This document shows, piece after piece, positions 14,956 to 24,676 of a stretch of 26,737 nt of DNA. Each line of letters opens with the position of its first letter. The stretch's first letter is position 1. A program made the translations under genes and the position numbers. The stretch covers positions 1 through 26,737 of the forward strand of contig JAJYSW010000014.1 in the NCBI GenBank assembly GCA_021793335.1, written 5' to 3'. The notes beneath the pieces are model-generated. The model saw nothing but the letters and a program-made list of their open reading frames with translations. It did no database searches and was not told the DNA's origin. This DNA comes from Actinomycetes bacterium (GTDB lineage: Bacteria; Actinomycetota; Actinomycetes; Mycobacteriales; Micromonosporaceae).

Positions 14956-15228
14956 CTACTTGGCCTTCTCAAGGATTTCGACGACCCGCCAGCGCTTCGT
15001 CTTCGACAGCGGCCGGGTCTCCATGATGGAGACGCGGTCGCCGACGCCGCACTGGTTGTTCTCGTCGTGGGCCTTGTACCTCTTGGTGGTCCGCATGACC
15101 TTGCCGTACAGCGGGTGCTTCTTGCGGTCCTCGACCTCGACCACGGCGGTCTTTTCCATCTTGTCGCCGACGATGACGCCTTCAAGCACCTTGCGCCGGG
15201 CGCGAGTCTCCACGGTCTCCTCGCTCAT
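14956..15228 (-). CDS. rpsQ: 30S ribosomal protein S17
   Basis: 90 residues; binds the 5' domain of 16S rRNA. The OB-fold core is visible as LEGVIVGDKMEKTAVVEVED, HPLYGKVMRTTKRYKAHDE and GDRVSIMETRPLSKTKRWRV. It overlaps rpmC by four bases (ATGA). Confidence 0.98.
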   Translation of the reverse strand: MSEETVETRARRKVLEGVIVGDKMEKTAVVEVEDRKKHPLYGKVMRTTKRYKAHDENNQCGVGDRVSIMETRPLSKTKRWRVVEILEKAK

Positions 15229-15458
15229 TCTTCAACCTCCTCCGGCGCGGCGCTGAGGCCCAACCGGCGCTCGTTCATGACGGTGTAGATCCGCGCGATT
15301 TCCCGACGGACCAGGCTGAGCATGTGGTTGTTCTCCAACTGGCCGGTAGCGCCCCGGACCCGCAGGTTGAACAGCTCTTCCTTCTTGTCCAGGAGTTTCG
15401 CCTGGAGCTCCTTGTCGCTGAGCTCGCGGAGCTCACCTGCGTCGATACCAGTAGCCAT
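15225..15458 (-). CDS. rpmC: 50S ribosomal protein L29
   Basis: 77 residues; two-helix protein at the tunnel exit that helps dock trigger factor and SRP. LRELSDKELQAKLLDKKEEL, LFNLRVRGATGQLEN and RREIARIYTVMNER are typical. The start overlaps the rplP stop by one base (TAATG), and the stop overlaps the rpsQ start. Confidence 0.97.
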   Translation of the reverse strand: MATGIDAGELRELSDKELQAKLLDKKEELFNLRVRGATGQLENNHMLSLVRREIARIYTVMNERRLGLSAAPEEVEE

Positions 15459-15886
15459 TACAGCTCACCTGCACCTTCACGGCTCACGATGCGGCACTTC
15501 ATGGGCAGCTTGTGGATCGCCCGCATCAGCGCCTCGTGGGCGACGGTCTCGGTCGGGTAGGACAGCTCGAACATCACCCGGCCCGGCTTGACGTTGGCCA
15601 CCCAGTACTCGGGCGAGCCCTTGCCCGAACCCTGACGGGTCTCGGCCGGCTTCTTCGTGATGGCGCGGTCCGGGAAGATATTGATCCAGACCTTGCCGCC
15701 ACGTTTGATGTGGCGGGTCATCGCGATACGAGCCGCCTCGATCTGGCGGTTGGTCACGTAGCCGTGCTCCAGCGCCTGGACGCCGTACTCGCCGAACGTC
15801 ACTCGGGTGCCGCGAGTCGCCTTGCCCTTGCGCTTGGGCGCGTGGGGCTTGCGGTACCCACGCGGCGGTTTCCGTGGCATGAGCAT
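15458..15886 (-). CDS. rplP: 50S ribosomal protein L16
   Basis: 142 residues; contacts A-site tRNA and helps organise the 25S to 50S assembly step. From FGEYGVQALEHGYVTNRQIE onward it is conventional (RHIKRGGKVWINIFPD, GSGKGSPEYWVANVKPGRVM). The first 25 residues (MLMPRKPPRGYRKPHAPKRK) differ from the common actinobacterial form and are a few residues longer. The ATG at 15886 is preferred because GGAGGG lies 9 nt before it; a second ATG two codons in is worse placed. Confidence 0.97.
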   Translation of the reverse strand: MLMPRKPPRGYRKPHAPKRKGKATRGTRVTFGEYGVQALEHGYVTNRQIEAARIAMTRHIKRGGKVWINIFPDRAITKKPAETRQGSGKGSPEYWVANVKPGRVMFELSYPTETVAHEALMRAIHKLPMKCRIVSREGAGEL

Positions 15887-15891
15887 GTCGC

Positions 15892-16716
15892 TTAGCCCTC
15901 CTGCTTCTTCGTCTCGGCGGCGCCGACGTCGGTCGCCGGAGCGGCAGCCTCGCCCGAAGGCTGAGCGCCCTGCTGCGCACCCGTGTTCGCGGTGCGACCC
16001 CGGCTTCCACGGCCACCGCGGCCGCGGCCGGGACGTCCGCCCCGCTCGCCGCTGTCACGCCGGCGCTGGACCTGCTCGGCCTGCTCCTTGAGCGTGGCCT
16101 CGCCCTTGTAGATCCACACCTTCACGCCGATGCGGCCGAAGGTCGTGTGGGCCTCGAACAGGCCGTAGTCGATGTTCGCGCGGAGCGTGTGCAGCGGGAC
16201 CTGGCCCTCGCGGTACTGCTCCGAACGGCTCATCTCGGCCCCGCCGAGGCGGCCGGAGCACTGCACCTTGATGCCCTTGACCGTCGGGTTGCGCATGGCC
16301 GACTGAATGGCCTTGCGCATGGCGCGACGGAAGTTGACACGGCTGGCGAGCTGCTCGGCCACGCCCTGGGCGACGAGCTGAGCGTCGACGTCGGGGTTCT
16401 TGACCTCGATGATGTTCAGCTGGACCTGCTTGCCGGTCAGCTTCTCCAAGCGGCCGCGCAACCGGTCGGCCTCGGCGCCCTTGCGGCCGATGACGATGCC
16501 CGGGCGGGCGGTGTGGATGTCGACGCGGACCCGCTCGCGGGTGCGCTCGATGTCGACCTTGCTGATCCCGGCGCGCTCAAGACCCTCGGTCATGAGCTTG
16601 CGGATCTTCACGTCCTCGCCGACGTAATCGGCGTATTCCTTGTCGGCGTACCAGCGCGACGTCCAGTCGCTGCTGATGCCGAGGCGGTACCCGTGCGGGT
16701 GAATCTTTTGACCCAT
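15892..16716 (-). CDS. rpsC: 30S ribosomal protein S3
   Basis: 274 residues; forms the mRNA entry site. The KH domain is clear (VDIHTARPGIVIGRKGAEAD, GXXG loop GRKG), as is the C-terminal core GRLGGAEMSRSEQYREGQVP with VWIYKGEATLK. About 60 residues of Arg/Gly- then Ala/Glu-rich tail follow, the long low-complexity extension common in actinobacteria. ATG abuts the rplV stop (TAAATG). Confidence 0.98.
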   Translation of the reverse strand: MGQKIHPHGYRLGISSDWTSRWYADKEYADYVGEDVKIRKLMTEGLERAGISKVDIERTRERVRVDIHTARPGIVIGRKGAEADRLRGRLEKLTGKQVQLNIIEVKNPDVDAQLVAQGVAEQLASRVNFRRAMRKAIQSAMRNPTVKGIKVQCSGRLGGAEMSRSEQYREGQVPLHTLRANIDYGLFEAHTTFGRIGVKVWIYKGEATLKEQAEQVQRRRDSGERGGRPGRGRGGRGSRGRTANTGAQQGAQPSGEAAAPATDVGAAETKKQEG

Positions 16717-17202
16717 TTACTCGGTCTCCTCCTTTGCAGCGGACTCGGACTTGTCGTCGGTCTCGACCGGCGTCTCGGCCTTCGGCTCCGCCTTGGGGGC
16801 GGCGGCCTTGGGCCGACGGATCGAACCCGTGTCGACCGGGGCGGCCTGCACGGACTCCACCACCACGGTGATGTGGCTGGTGCGCTTGTTGATCCGGTAG
16901 GCGCGGCCATGGGCACGCGGACGGTAACGGCGCATCGTCGGGCCCTCGTCGACCCTGATCTCGGAGATCAGGAGCGATTCGGGGTCCAGGCCCAGGTTGT
17001 TCTCCGCGTTGGCCGAGGCCGACGCGATGACCTTGTACACGATCTCGGCCGCGCTGTAGGGCGCGAATTCGAGGGTCGTCAAGGCCTCGTCCACGGGCAG
17101 GCCACGCACGAGGTCGACGACGCGGCGCGCCTTGCGAGGAGCGACGCGGACGTACCGCGCCACCGCGCGCGCCTTCGGAGCCTCCTGCTCCAGTGTTGCC
17201 AT
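16717..17202 (-). CDS. rplV: 50S ribosomal protein L22
   Basis: 161 residues, longer than the usual 110-115 because of a C-terminal Ala/Lys/Glu-rich tail of about 45 residues. The globular part shows ARYVRVAPRKARRVVDLVRG and the tunnel beta-hairpin region RRYRPRAHGRAYRINKRTSH near residues 80-105, which lines the exit tunnel at the macrolide site. No odd substitutions stand out in that loop. Confidence 0.97.
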   Translation of the reverse strand: MATLEQEAPKARAVARYVRVAPRKARRVVDLVRGLPVDEALTTLEFAPYSAAEIVYKVIASASANAENNLGLDPESLLISEIRVDEGPTMRRYRPRAHGRAYRINKRTSHITVVVESVQAAPVDTGSIRRPKAAAPKAEPKAETPVETDDKSESAAKEETE

Positions 17203-17238
17203 CGTTCTATTCCTTCGTTCGGTCTTGAAGCCCGTGGC

Positions 17239-17520
17239 CTAGCGGCGACGGCTCTTGCGGTCGTCCTTCTCGTGGCCGCGGAACGTGCGGGTGGGCGCGA
17301 ACTCGCCGAGTTTGTGCCCCACCATGTTCTCGGTGACGTACACCGGAACGTGCTTGCGTCCGTCGTGGACCCCGAAGGTCAGCCCGATGAAGTCGGGCGT
17401 GACCGTGGAACGACGCGACCAGGTCTTGATGACGGTCTTGGACTTGGACTCGATCGCCGTATCCACCTTCTTCTGAAGGTGATCGTCGACGAAGGGGCCC
17501 TTCTTCAGGCTGCGACCCAT
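17239..17520 (-). CDS. rpsS: 30S ribosomal protein S19
   Basis: 93 residues; part of the 30S head and the B1 intersubunit bridges. MGRSLKKGPFVDDHLQKKVD at the start and FIGLTFGVHDGRKHVPVYVT with MVGHKLGEFAPTRTFRGH are canonical. It starts three bases after the rplB stop, and 36 bp separate it from rplV. Confidence 0.98.
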   Translation of the reverse strand: MGRSLKKGPFVDDHLQKKVDTAIESKSKTVIKTWSRRSTVTPDFIGLTFGVHDGRKHVPVYVTENMVGHKLGEFAPTRTFRGHEKDDRKSRRR

Positions 17521-17523
17521 GGC

Positions 17524-18366
17524 TTACTTACCCCGCTTCCGGCTGGCCTTGCGACGACGGACGATGAGCCTGTCGTTCGGGTGGTTCTTCTTCCGGGTGC
17601 GCACCTCCGGCTTGCCCTGCGGGTTCACCGGGTGGCGGCCACCGGAGGTCCGGCCCTCACCACCGCCGTGCGGGTGGTCGACCGGGTTCATGACGACACC
17701 GCGGACGGACGGGCGCCAGCCCTTCCAGCGCATGCGGCCGGCCTTGCCCCAGCTGATGTTGCCCTGCTCGGCGTTGCCGACCTCGCCGACGGTCGCGCGG
17801 CAGGTCGCCTGGACCAGGCGGATCTCACCGGAGGGCATGCGCAGGTGCGCGTATTTGCCTTCGCGGGCGAGCAGCTGGATCGAGGCCCCGGCGCTGCGGC
17901 CCAGCGCGGCACCCGCGCCCGGCTTGAGCTCCACGGCGTGGACCGTCGTACCGACCGGGATGTGGCGCAGCTCCAGCGAGTTGCCCGGCTTGATGTCGGC
18001 CTCGGGGCCGTTCTCCACCCGGTCGCCCTGCTTGACGCCCTTGGGCGCCAGGATGTAGCGCTTCTCGCCGTCGGCATAGTGCAGCAACGCGATGTTCGCG
18101 GTGCGGTTCGGGTCGTACTCGATCTCCGCGACCTTCGCCGGCACGCCGTCCTTGTCGTGGCGACGGAAGTCGATCACGCGGTAACGGCGCTTGTGGCCGC
18201 CGCCGCGGTGACGGGTCGAGATCTTGCCCGAGTTGTTGCGGCCGCCGGTCTTGGTCAGCGGACGCACCAGCGACTTCTCGGGCGTGGAACGCGTGATCTC
18301 GACGAATTCGGAGACGCTGGAACCACGACGCCCGGGCGTCGTCGGCTTGTATTTGCGAATAGCCAT
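17524..18366 (-). CDS. rplB: 50S ribosomal protein L2
   Basis: 280 residues, family length (about 275-280). Needed for subunit association and peptidyl transferase. The C-terminal VVMNPVDHPHGGGEGRTSGG holds the conserved HPHGGGEG loop with its essential His; N-terminal MAIRKYKPTTPGRRGSSVSE is typical of actinobacteria. GGAG lies 5 nt before the ATG. Confidence 0.98.
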   Translation of the reverse strand: MAIRKYKPTTPGRRGSSVSEFVEITRSTPEKSLVRPLTKTGGRNNSGKISTRHRGGGHKRRYRVIDFRRHDKDGVPAKVAEIEYDPNRTANIALLHYADGEKRYILAPKGVKQGDRVENGPEADIKPGNSLELRHIPVGTTVHAVELKPGAGAALGRSAGASIQLLAREGKYAHLRMPSGEIRLVQATCRATVGEVGNAEQGNISWGKAGRMRWKGWRPSVRGVVMNPVDHPHGGGEGRTSGGRHPVNPQGKPEVRTRKKNHPNDRLIVRRRKASRKRGK

Positions 18367-18383
18367 CTTTACTCCCTGCGTCC

Positions 18384-18698
18384 CTACGAGATCTGTCCGC
18401 CGAAGATCTCACCGAGACGACCGGGGTCGCCCTCGACGGTGACGATCGCGTGCTTGACGCTCTTGCGCTGACCCCAGCCGTCGCGGGTGCGCTTGCGCTT
18501 GCCCTCGCGGTTCAGGGTGTTGACGCTCTTGACGTCCACACCGAAGATCTGCTTGATCGCGATCTTGATGTGGCTCTTGTTGGCGCGCGGGTCTACCTCG
18601 AAGGTGTACTTGCCCTCGCCGAGGAGGGCGTAGGTCTTCTCCGAGATGACCGGCTTGACGATGATGTCGCGCGGGTCGGCGACGGTCACTTCGCTCAT
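18384..18698 (-). CDS. rplW: 50S ribosomal protein L23
   Basis: 104 residues; tunnel-exit protein that docks trigger factor and SRP. DIIVKPVISEKTYALLGEGK is the family opening, followed by FEVDPRANKSHIKIAI and FGVDVKSVNTLNREGKRKR. It overlaps rplD by four bases (ATGA). Confidence 0.98.
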   Translation of the reverse strand: MSEVTVADPRDIIVKPVISEKTYALLGEGKYTFEVDPRANKSHIKIAIKQIFGVDVKSVNTLNREGKRKRTRDGWGQRKSVKHAIVTVEGDPGRLGEIFGGQIS

Positions 18699-19345
18699 GC
18701 CGCGACCTCCTGCTCGGTCCGGTCAGCGATGAACGCCTCGATGGCGGCCTCGCTGAACACGATGTCCTCGTTGTTGAGCACGTCGTAGGTGTTGACCTGA
18801 CCCCAGTCGAGGATGTGGACCTCGGGGAGGTTCCGCAGGCTCAACCGGGCGACGGACTCGTCGCGTGCCAGCACCACGAGGACCTTCGCGGCCTCGGTGG
18901 TGGCCGCGAGAGCGGCCTTGGCGTCCTTCGTCTTCGGGGTGTCGCCCTCGACGATCGAACTGACGACGTGCAGGTTGCCGCCGCGCACCCGGTCGGTGAG
19001 GGCGCCGGCCAGGGCCGCCGCCTTCATCTTGCGGGGAGTGCGCTCGGCGAACGACCGCGGCTTGGGGCCGTGGACGACGCCGCCGCCGGTGAACTGCGGC
19101 GCGCGGATCGAACCCTGTCGGGCGCGACCGGTGCCCTTCTGGCGGTACGGCTTCCTGCCGCCGCCGCGGACCTCGGCGCGGGTCTTGGTGTTCGCCGAGC
19201 CGGAACGCGCGGCGGCGAGCTGCGCGGTCACGACCTGGTGCATGAGCGGGATGTTCGGCTCGACGTCGAAGATCGACGCCGGGAGCTCGATGGCCTTCCC
19301 GGTCTCCTTGCCAGCGGCGTCTTTGACTTTGATCTCAAGGCTCAT
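18695..19345 (-). CDS. rplD: 50S ribosomal protein L4
   Basis: 216 residues. Its long loop RKPYRQKGTGRARQGSIRAP reaches into the exit tunnel near the macrolide site and looks wild-type. The C-terminal half (LHVVSSIVEGDTPKTKDA, VLVVLARDESVARLSLRN) is conventional. The ATG at 19345 overlaps the rplC stop by four bases; a longer frame to 19540 runs inside rplC and is not the start. Confidence 0.97.
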   Translation of the reverse strand: MSLEIKVKDAAGKETGKAIELPASIFDVEPNIPLMHQVVTAQLAAARSGSANTKTRAEVRGGGRKPYRQKGTGRARQGSIRAPQFTGGGVVHGPKPRSFAERTPRKMKAAALAGALTDRVRGGNLHVVSSIVEGDTPKTKDAKAALAATTEAAKVLVVLARDESVARLSLRNLPEVHILDWGQVNTYDVLNNEDIVFSEAAIEAFIADRTEQEVAA

Positions 19346-19995
19346 TTGGTAGCCACCTGCTTCACTGCGCTGCGGACGAGCACCAGGCCGTTCTTGGGGC
19401 CGGGAACGGCGCCGACGATGAGCAGCAGCCCGCGCTCGGCGTCGACCGCCTGAATGCGCAGGTTCTGCGTCGTGTGGCGGCTGCCGCCCATGCGGCCGGC
19501 CATGCGCATGCCCTTGAAGACGCGGCCCGGCGTGGCGCACCCGCCGATCGAACCGGGGGCCCGGTGGACCTTGTGCGCGCCGTGGCTGGAGTTGGACCCG
19601 CCGAAGCCGTGACGCTTCATGACACCGGAGAAGCCCTTGCCCTTGGTGGTGCCGGTGACGTCGACGATCTCGCCGGCCTCGAAGATCGAGGCCTCGATGG
19701 TCTGGCCGAGGTCGTAGTCGGCGGCGTCGGAGGTGCGCAATTCGACCAGGTGGCGACGCGGAGCGACGCCGGCCTTCTCGAAGTGGCCTTGAATCGGCTT
19801 GGTGACGTTCTTGAGTTTGACGTCGCCGAAGCCCAGCTGCACGGCCGAGTAACCGTCGACGTCCGGTTTACGAATCTGGGAGACGACGTTCGGCCCGGCC
19901 TGCACCACGGTGACGGGCACGGCGCGGCCGTTCTCGTCCCAAACCTGGGTCATGCCGAGCTTGGTGCCCAGGATTCCCTTGATCTGCCTGTCCAT
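19342..19995 (-). CDS. rplC: 50S ribosomal protein L3
   Basis: 217 residues; assembly initiator whose central loop approaches the peptidyl-transferase centre. MDRQIKGILGTKLGMTQVWD opens the protein. The loop signature HRAPGSIGGCATPGRVFKG followed by MRMAGRMGG is intact. Starts 8 bp after rpsJ. Confidence 0.98.
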   Translation of the reverse strand: MDRQIKGILGTKLGMTQVWDENGRAVPVTVVQAGPNVVSQIRKPDVDGYSAVQLGFGDVKLKNVTKPIQGHFEKAGVAPRRHLVELRTSDAADYDLGQTIEASIFEAGEIVDVTGTTKGKGFSGVMKRHGFGGSNSSHGAHKVHRAPGSIGGCATPGRVFKGMRMAGRMGGSRHTTQNLRIQAVDAERGLLLIVGAVPGPKNGLVLVRSAVKQVATK

Positions 19996-20003
19996 CGGTG
20001 CCC

Positions 20004-20312
20004 CTACAGTTTGATCTCGATGTCGACGCCGGCCGGCAGGTCGAGGCGCATCAGCGAGTCGACCGTCTTCGGGGTCGGGTCGAGGATGTCGATGAGCCGC
20101 TTGTGCGTGCGCATCTCGAAATGCTCGCGCGAGTCCTTGTCCTTGTGCGGCGACCGGATAACACAGAAACGGTTGATCTCAGTCGGCAGCGGCACCGGCC
20201 CGGAGATGGCGGCCCCCGTACGGGTGACCGTCTCCACGATCTTGCGGGCCGAGGAGTCCACGACCTCGTGGTCGTAGGCTTTCAGCCTGATGCGGATCTT
20301 CTGTCCCGCCAT
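20004..20312 (-). CDS. rpsJ: 30S ribosomal protein S10
   Basis: 102 residues; 30S head protein that also serves as NusE in transcription antitermination. MAGQKIRIRLKAYDHEVVDS, the loop GPVPLPTEINRFCVIRSPHK and KRLIDILDPTPKTVDSLMRL are canonical. AAGGTAAGGAA directly precedes the ATG. First gene of the S10-spc run, behind a leader of about 255 nt. Confidence 0.98.
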   Translation of the reverse strand: MAGQKIRIRLKAYDHEVVDSSARKIVETVTRTGAAISGPVPLPTEINRFCVIRSPHKDKDSREHFEMRTHKRLIDILDPTPKTVDSLMRLDLPAGVDIEIKL

Positions 20313-20567
20313 GATTCCTTACCTTACGTAAATTGGCTGTTCAGACCGCTCCACGCGGTCGGGCGTGTCGCGAGCTTCAGGCACATGCGGACACAGTAGG
20401 ACCGTGTCGAGATGTCTTGGCTCGCCCGCCTGCCCGCCGTGAACGGTCCCTCTCGACGCCTGGTGGCGCCGACCTGGGCCCGCGGGCCGGGCGTGAGCAT
20501 CAGCGACGCCGAGCCTGAGGGCCCGGGGGCTTCATCGGAGACGAAGGCCCACTGATGCGAACGCAAC
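20313..20567 (-). promoter_or_regulatory. S10 operon leader RNA with conserved elements
   Basis: Gene-free leader between the predicted start (about 20567) and rpsJ. It begins with CAGGTTGCGT. A GC palindrome GGCCCGCGGGCC lies at 20477-20488. At 20354-20372 it carries CGCGACACGCCCGACCGCG, nearly identical to an element in the str leader, and this is followed by a hairpin GACCGC/GCGGTC at 20344-20360. A crossing pair of helices is listed separately. It is a candidate cis-acting RNA; I know no named family that I can assign to it. Confidence 0.5.
20399..20456 (-). other. Crossing (pseudoknot-capable) helices in the S10 leader
   Basis: On the minus strand TCGAGA (20456-20451) can pair with TCTCGA (20412-20407), and GGACCGT (20449-20443) with ACGGTCC (20405-20399). 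The two perfect helices cross, so they either form a pseudoknot or exclude each other. Both arms lie in the same order a few bases apart. Function is unproven. Confidence 0.4.
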
Positions 20568-20573
20568 CTGCAT

Positions 20574-20603
20574 ATTATGCCGGACCCGATGTTTCGCCAG
20601 CAA
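20574..20603 (-). promoter_or_regulatory. Predicted promoter of the S10-spc operon
   Basis: -35 TTGCTG (20603-20598), an 18-bp spacer and -10 CATAAT (20579-20574), followed by ATGC and AGGTTGCG. Same layout as the rpsE promoter. It lies downstream of the tuf terminators, as expected for a separate S10 transcript. Confidence 0.65.
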
Positions 20604-20653
20604 GCGGGGCCCGTGCGACAGTGGGGCAGATTACGCGTACGGAGCTGTTCGCA

Positions 20654-20754
20654 TCGTCTGCGGCCCTCGGGCCTCAGACGACAGAACACCGGGGCGACCC
20701 GGGGTGCCGATCGGGCGCTCGCGAGCGCCGTCTCGGCGATGGGTCGCCCCGGTG
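20654..20754 (-). terminator. Tandem terminator hairpins after tuf
   Basis: Seven nt after the tuf stop, a 14-bp perfect stem (20687-20700 with 20741-20754) encloses a second perfect GC stem, GGCGCTCG/CGAGCGCC, and is followed by TTCTGT. A second hairpin with TCGTCTG/CAGACGA arms and an inner GGCCC/GGGCC stem lies at 20654-20681. Together they should end the str operon efficiently. Confidence 0.75.
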
Positions 20755-20761
20755 CGCGGTC

Positions 20762-21955
<1,194 letters not shown>

Positions 21956-22074
21956 TTCGTCCTCCTGTGGACTGAATAAATCTGGTTTGACTTAACTGAC
22001 CCATTGCGTCGCGGCGAACCCGCGGCAACAGGTGGGTTCACGGACGGAAGGGCAGGCTTGCCCTCCCGGTCCGA
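21956..22074 (-). other. fusA-tuf intergenic region with hairpins
   Basis: It holds a hairpin AGGGCA/TGCCCT at 22049-22064, about 10 nt after the fusA stop, and a GAACCC/GGGTTC pair further on. An AT-rich stretch (about 21973-21996) lies before tuf. The hairpins may attenuate and the AT stretch may hold an extra tuf promoter, but I could not fit good -35/-10 hexamers. Confidence 0.35.
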
Positions 22075-24180
22075 TTACTCGCCTGTCGCCTTGGCGATGA
22101 TCTCCTTGGCGACGTTCGCCGGGACTTCGGCGTAGCTGTCGAACTGCATTGAGTAGTTCGCGCGGCCGGCCGTCTTCGACCTGAGGTCGCTGACATAGCC
22201 GAACATCTCCGACAGCGGCACCTGAGCCTTGACCGTACGGTCGTTGCCCCGTTCGCCCATCTCCTGGACCATGCCGCGCCGAGAGTTGATGTCGCCGATG
22301 ACATCGCCCATCGATTCCTCCGGGCAGATGACCTCGACGGCCATCATCGGCTCGAGCAGTACTGGCTTCGCCCGCTTCGCGGCCTCTTTCAGCACCATCT
22401 TGCCTGCGATCTTGAAGGCCATCTCCGAGGAGTCGACCTCGTGGTACTGACCATCGGTCAGTTCCAGCTTCACGCCCACCAGCGGGTAGCCCGCCAGCAC
22501 GCCGTCGCCCAACGCGTCCTCCGCGCCGGCCTTGACCGACGGGATGTACTCGCGGGGGATGCGGCCACCGGTGATCTGGTCGTCGAACTCGAAGATCGGA
22601 GCGTCGTCGCCCTCCATCGCCAGCGGCTCGACGTTGACGATGACCCGCGCGAACTGACCGGAGCCACCGGTCTGCTTCTTGTGCAGGTACTCGATCTTCT
22701 CGGTCCGCTTGGAGATGGTCTCCCGGTAGGCCACCTGCGGCTTGCCGATATTGGCCTCGACGCCGAACTCCCGCTTGATGCGGTCGATCGTGATGTCGAG
22801 GTGCAGCTCGCCCATGCCCGACAGGACCGTCTGACCGGTCTCCTCGTCGGTCTGGATCCGCAGGGTCGGGTCCTCCTCGACCAGGCGCTGGATCGCGGTG
22901 CCCATCTTGTCCTGGTCGGCCTTGGACTTCGGTTCGACGGCCACGTCGATGACCGGCTCGGGGAAGATCATCGATTCCAGGATGACCTGGCTGCCCGAAT
23001 CGGACAGCGTGTCACCGGTGGTGGTCTGCTTCAGTCCCTGGATCGCGATGATGTCGCCCGCGTGCGCCTCCTTGCGCTCCTCGCGCTTGTTGGCGTGCAT
23101 CTGGTAGATCTTGCCGATGCGCTCCCTGCGGCCCTTGGTCGAGTTCATGACCTGGGTGCCGGTCTCGACCGAGCCCGAGTAGACGCGGGCATAGGTGAGA
23201 CGGCCGAGGTGCTTATCGGTCTGGATCTTGAACGCCAGGGCGCTGAAGGGCGCTTCGACGTCGGCGTGGCGCTCGACCGGGGTCTCGTTATCGGTGAGGG
23301 TCCCCTTGATGCTCTCGACGTCCAGCGGAGAAGGCAGGTAGTCGATCACCGCGTCGAGCAGCGGCTGCACGCCCTTGTTCTTGAAGGCCGTGCCGCACAT
23401 CACCGGGTTGATCTGGCTCGCGATGGTGCCCTTGCGGATCGCGGCCTTGACCTCGGCGACGGTGAGCTCTTCGCCTTCGAGGTACTTCTCGGCGAAGTCG
23501 TCGTCGACGTCGGAGAGGGTCTCCAGGAGCTTCTCGCGGTACTCCTCGGCCTGCTCGACCAGGTCCGCGGGAATCTCCTCGGTCTCGTACGCCTCGCCGA
23601 GCCCGGTCTCGCCGCGCCACGTCTTGGCGTTCATCTCGACCAGGTCGATGACGCCGACGAAGTCGGACTCGGAGCCGATCGGCAGCTGGATGATGGCGGT
23701 GTTGGAATTGAGACGGTCGGCCATCATGTCCACGCAACGGAAGAAGTTCGCTCCGGTGCGGTCCATCTTGTTGACGAAGCACATGCGCGGGACGCTGTAC
23801 TTATCGGCCTGACGCCAGACGTTCTCGGTCTGGGGCTCCACGCCCGCGACGCCGTCGTAGACCGCGATGGCCGAGTCCAGGACTCGCAGGGACCGCTCGA
23901 CCTCGACGGTGAAGTCGACGTGGCCGGGCGTGTCGATGATCTGGATGACGTGCCCGTCCCACTCGCACTTGGTGGCGGCGGACGTGATGGTGATGCCCCG
24001 CTCCTGCTCCTGCTCCATCCAGTCCATGGTCGCAGAGCCCTCATGGGTCTCACCGAGTTTGTGCGACACACCCGTGTAGTACAGGATGCGCTCGGTGGTG
24101 GTGGTCTTACCGGCATCGATGTGGGCCATGATGCCGATGTTGCGGAGCTTGGCCAGGGCCTCGTTCGCTTTGTTAGCCAC
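22075..24180 (-). CDS. fusA: Translation elongation factor EF-G
   Basis: 701 residues, five-domain translocase. G motifs: MAHIDAGKTTTTERILYYTG (18-37), QERGITITSAATK, DTPGHVDF and NKMDRTG. Domain IV with GGSGQFARVIVNVEP and domain V with GDVIGDINSRRGMVQEMG are complete. GTG start (AGAAGG 5 nt upstream), 21 bp after rpsG. Nothing suggests the ribosome-recycling or resistance paralogue; context and full motifs make it the housekeeping copy. Confidence 0.98.
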   Translation of the reverse strand: MANKANEALAKLRNIGIMAHIDAGKTTTTERILYYTGVSHKLGETHEGSATMDWMEQEQERGITITSAATKCEWDGHVIQIIDTPGHVDFTVEVERSLRVLDSAIAVYDGVAGVEPQTENVWRQADKYSVPRMCFVNKMDRTGANFFRCVDMMADRLNSNTAIIQLPIGSESDFVGVIDLVEMNAKTWRGETGLGEAYETEEIPADLVEQAEEYREKLLETLSDVDDDFAEKYLEGEELTVAEVKAAIRKGTIASQINPVMCGTAFKNKGVQPLLDAVIDYLPSPLDVESIKGTLTDNETPVERHADVEAPFSALAFKIQTDKHLGRLTYARVYSGSVETGTQVMNSTKGRRERIGKIYQMHANKREERKEAHAGDIIAIQGLKQTTTGDTLSDSGSQVILESMIFPEPVIDVAVEPKSKADQDKMGTAIQRLVEEDPTLRIQTDEETGQTVLSGMGELHLDITIDRIKREFGVEANIGKPQVAYRETISKRTEKIEYLHKKQTGGSGQFARVIVNVEPLAMEGDDAPIFEFDDQITGGRIPREYIPSVKAGAEDALGDGVLAGYPLVGVKLELTDGQYHEVDSSEMAFKIAGKMVLKEAAKRAKPVLLEPMMAVEVICPEESMGDVIGDINSRRGMVQEMGERGNDRTVKAQVPLSEMFGYVSDLRSKTAGRANYSMQFDSYAEVPANVAKEIIAKATGE

Positions 24181-24201
24181 GATTGCCTTCTCTTGAGATC
24201 A

Positions 24202-24672
24202 CTACCAGCGGTAGTGGGCGAATGCCTTGTTGGAATCGGCCATCTTGTGAGTGTCCTCGCGCTTCTTCACCGCGGCGCCGAGGCCGTTGGAGGCGTCGAG
24301 GATCTCGTTGGTCAGCCGCTCGATCATGGTCTTCTCGCGACGGTCGCGCGCGTAGCCGACCAGCCAGCGCAGGCCCAAAGTGGTGGCCCGCTGCGGACGG
24401 ACGTCGACCGGCACCTGGTAGGTCGCACCGCCGACTCGGCGGGAGCGGACCTCAAGGGTGGGCTTGACGTTGTCCAGAGCGCGCTTGAGGATGACCACTG
24501 GGTCCTGATCGGCCTTCTGGCGGCAGTTCTCCAGGGCTTCGTAGACGATGCGCTCGGCGAGACGGCGCTTGCCGTCCCTGAGGACCTTGTTGATGAGCTG
24601 CGTGACCAGGACCGAGTTGTAGACCGGGTCAGCAGTCAGCGGCCGACGCGGCGCGGGGCCTTTACGTGGCAT
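24202..24672 (-). CDS. rpsG: 30S ribosomal protein S7
   Basis: 156 residues, the standard length. Nucleates 3'-domain assembly of 16S rRNA. MPRKGPAPRRPLTADPVYNS, NKVLRDGKRRLAERIVYEAL and VRSRRVGGATYQVPVDVRP are canonical; the C-terminus ends NKAFAHYRW. The ATG at 24672 lies four bases after rpsL; the frame continuing to 24843 is inside rpsL. Confidence 0.98.
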   Translation of the reverse strand: MPRKGPAPRRPLTADPVYNSVLVTQLINKVLRDGKRRLAERIVYEALENCRQKADQDPVVILKRALDNVKPTLEVRSRRVGGATYQVPVDVRPQRATTLGLRWLVGYARDRREKTMIERLTNEILDASNGLGAAVKKREDTHKMADSNKAFAHYRW

Positions 24673-24676
24673 GTGT

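Noticed and set aside
16147..18471. Long plus-strand frame opposite rpsC to rplB
   Set aside because: Antisense shadow of six ribosomal genes; no recognisable motif.
20391..20400. TACTGT in the S10 leader as the main -10 element
   Set aside because: No acceptable -35 at 16-18 bp; the upstream CATAAT promoter is better and matches the rpsE promoter.
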